Source: Casp-actino8 sp965659595 (GTDB lineage Bacteria; Actinomycetota; Acidimicrobiia; Acidimicrobiales; Ilumatobacteraceae). Taken from it: a stretch of 15,789 bases of DNA. Below the pieces are notes generated by a model, which made no database searches, was not told the DNA's origin, and saw only the letters and a program-made list of their open reading frames with translations. Positions 15,106 to 15,789 of this stretch are shown one piece after another. Within the stretch, counting starts at the first letter, position 1. Each line of letters begins with the position of its first letter. The translations under genes and the position numbers were made by a program. The stretch spans positions 1-15,789 of the forward strand of contig CBFHWN010000048.1 of assembly GCA_965659595.1 (NCBI GenBank), read 5' to 3'.

Positions 15106-15789
15106 TCAGTCGCCCAAATCGGGCCAGCGGCGACGCTGACGTCGGCGCACTCCCGCCGAGCCGAGCGACCTTCGCTCCGAAAGAGCCCACTGACGACGCC
15201 AACCGGTGTATTCGGGACCGGTGAGTCGAGGGTTCTCTTGTCGAGCGGCTCGCTGGCGCGCCGTCCAGAAGTCGGTGAGCGATTCGTCACCCAGTCCGGT
15301 GACCGCGGCCTCGATGCGCGACGAGAACCGACGCGTGTTCTCGTCTTCGGCAGCTCGTAGCGGACGCCCGAACACCACTTTGGTGGTGCCGGCTTTGGGT
15401 CGCTTCATGCCCTTTCCGAAGATTGCTCCAGTGCCGTCGATGAACACCGGAACCACCGGTGCATCTGTGCGCGACGACAGATACGCCGCACCACCTTTGA
15501 AGTCTTGGCCCCAGCCGTCGGGTGAACGCCCACCTTCGGGATAGATCACGAGACTCCAGCCGTCTTCGATGAGCCCCTTGATCATCTCTGACGACTTGCG
15601 GCCGGTGACTTCACGATCGATCGGGATTGCGTTCAACGACAACGCGGCCATGGTGGCCTTCCACCTCTTGTCGAAGAAGTAGTCGGCCGCGGCCGCCACG
15701 ACGAGCTTGGACCGCCACGGTTCGGGAACCGCTGTTGCCATGAGCGCAGTGTCGAGATGCGAATGATGGTTGGGGGCGAAGATGACGGC
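15106..15789 (-). CDS. PlsC-family acyltransferase (1-acylglycerol-3-phosphate acyltransferase type), N-terminus outside window
   Basis: Likely a membrane-associated acyltransferase adding a second acyl chain to lysophosphatidic acid or a similar lipid. The frame stays open through the window edge, giving 227 visible codons. Just inside the edge it encodes AVIFAPNHHSHLDTALM, which contains motif I (NHx4D, catalytic His and Asp). The ATG at 15741-15739, although it could start a 211-residue frame, is therefore an internal Met. Motif II is probably IPIDRE, motif III is YPEGGRSPDG (EGGRS instead of the common EGTRS) and motif IV is VPVFIDGT. The C-terminal tail is rich in Arg and Trp (WRRQWALSERRS, VRRRQRRRW), perhaps for contact with acidic membrane lipid. 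The upstream neighbour is not visible. PlsC is the best family match, but the true acceptor could be another lipid. Confidence 0.9.
   Translation of the reverse strand, partial: AVIFAPNHHSHLDTALMATAVPEPWRSKLVVAAAADYFFDKRWKATMAALSLNAIPIDREVTGRKSSEMIKGLIEDGWSLVIYPEGGRSPDGWGQDFKGGAAYLSSRTDAPVVPVFIDGTGAIFGKGMKRPKAGTTKVVFGRPLRAAEDENTRRFSSRIEAAVTGLGDESLTDFWTARQRAARQENPRLTGPEYTGWRRQWALSERRSLGSAGVRRRQRRRWPDLGD

Overview
The window is about 15.8 kb of high-GC (about 60% or a little more by eye) chromosomal DNA, densely packed with genes. Abundant GTG/TTG starts, several start codons placed 6-7 nt after a -10-like hexamer (leaderless style), a mitochondrial-type aconitase, a HutC-type GntR regulator and a two-subunit NADPH glutamate synthase suggest an actinobacterium. 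Members of Acidimicrobiia (Ilumatobacter-like) fit best in my judgement, but no marker gene here proves it. A run of ten N marks a draft or metagenomic assembly. I see no mobile element, CRISPR array, tRNA or rRNA, and no gene-free stretch longer than about 175 bases.

Layout. (1) 1-2171: aconitase (minus strand, C-terminus outside the window) is divergent from a GntR/HutC regulator. Only 21 bp separate them, and both promoters are packed into those 21 bp with a small palindrome. (2) 2226-7367: an envelope-glycan block. An acyltransferase-3/SGNH O-acetyltransferase overlaps by 11 bp a GT-C-type membrane glycosyltransferase. A second GT-C-like membrane protein on the minus strand meets the first tail to tail with a 31-bp antisense overlap. 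(3) 7368-8227: a 41-bp divergent region with a perfect 8+8 inverted repeat leads into a crotonase-family enzyme. (4) 8228-14392: a 174-bp regulatory region with a perfect 23-bp palindrome and a recognisable promoter precedes gltB and gltD, which overlap by 8 bp. The N-run lies inside gltB and hides about 26 nt; that length exactly restores the reading frame, so gltB is almost certainly intact. (5) 14446-15789: a two-LysM lipoprotein converges on a minus-strand PlsC-type acyltransferase whose N-terminus is outside the window.

The genes cover central metabolism (TCA cycle entry, ammonia assimilation through glutamate synthase), lipid metabolism (crotonase, PlsC) and envelope decoration (O-acetylation, lipid-linked sugar transfer, peptidoglycan binding). 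Aconitase produces isocitrate and, through the next TCA step, the 2-oxoglutarate that GltBD consumes, but nothing in the sequence shows shared regulation. No clearly new multi-gene system is visible. The most interesting signals are regulatory: two very compact divergent promoters, each with a symmetric site, and the gltB-upstream palindrome.
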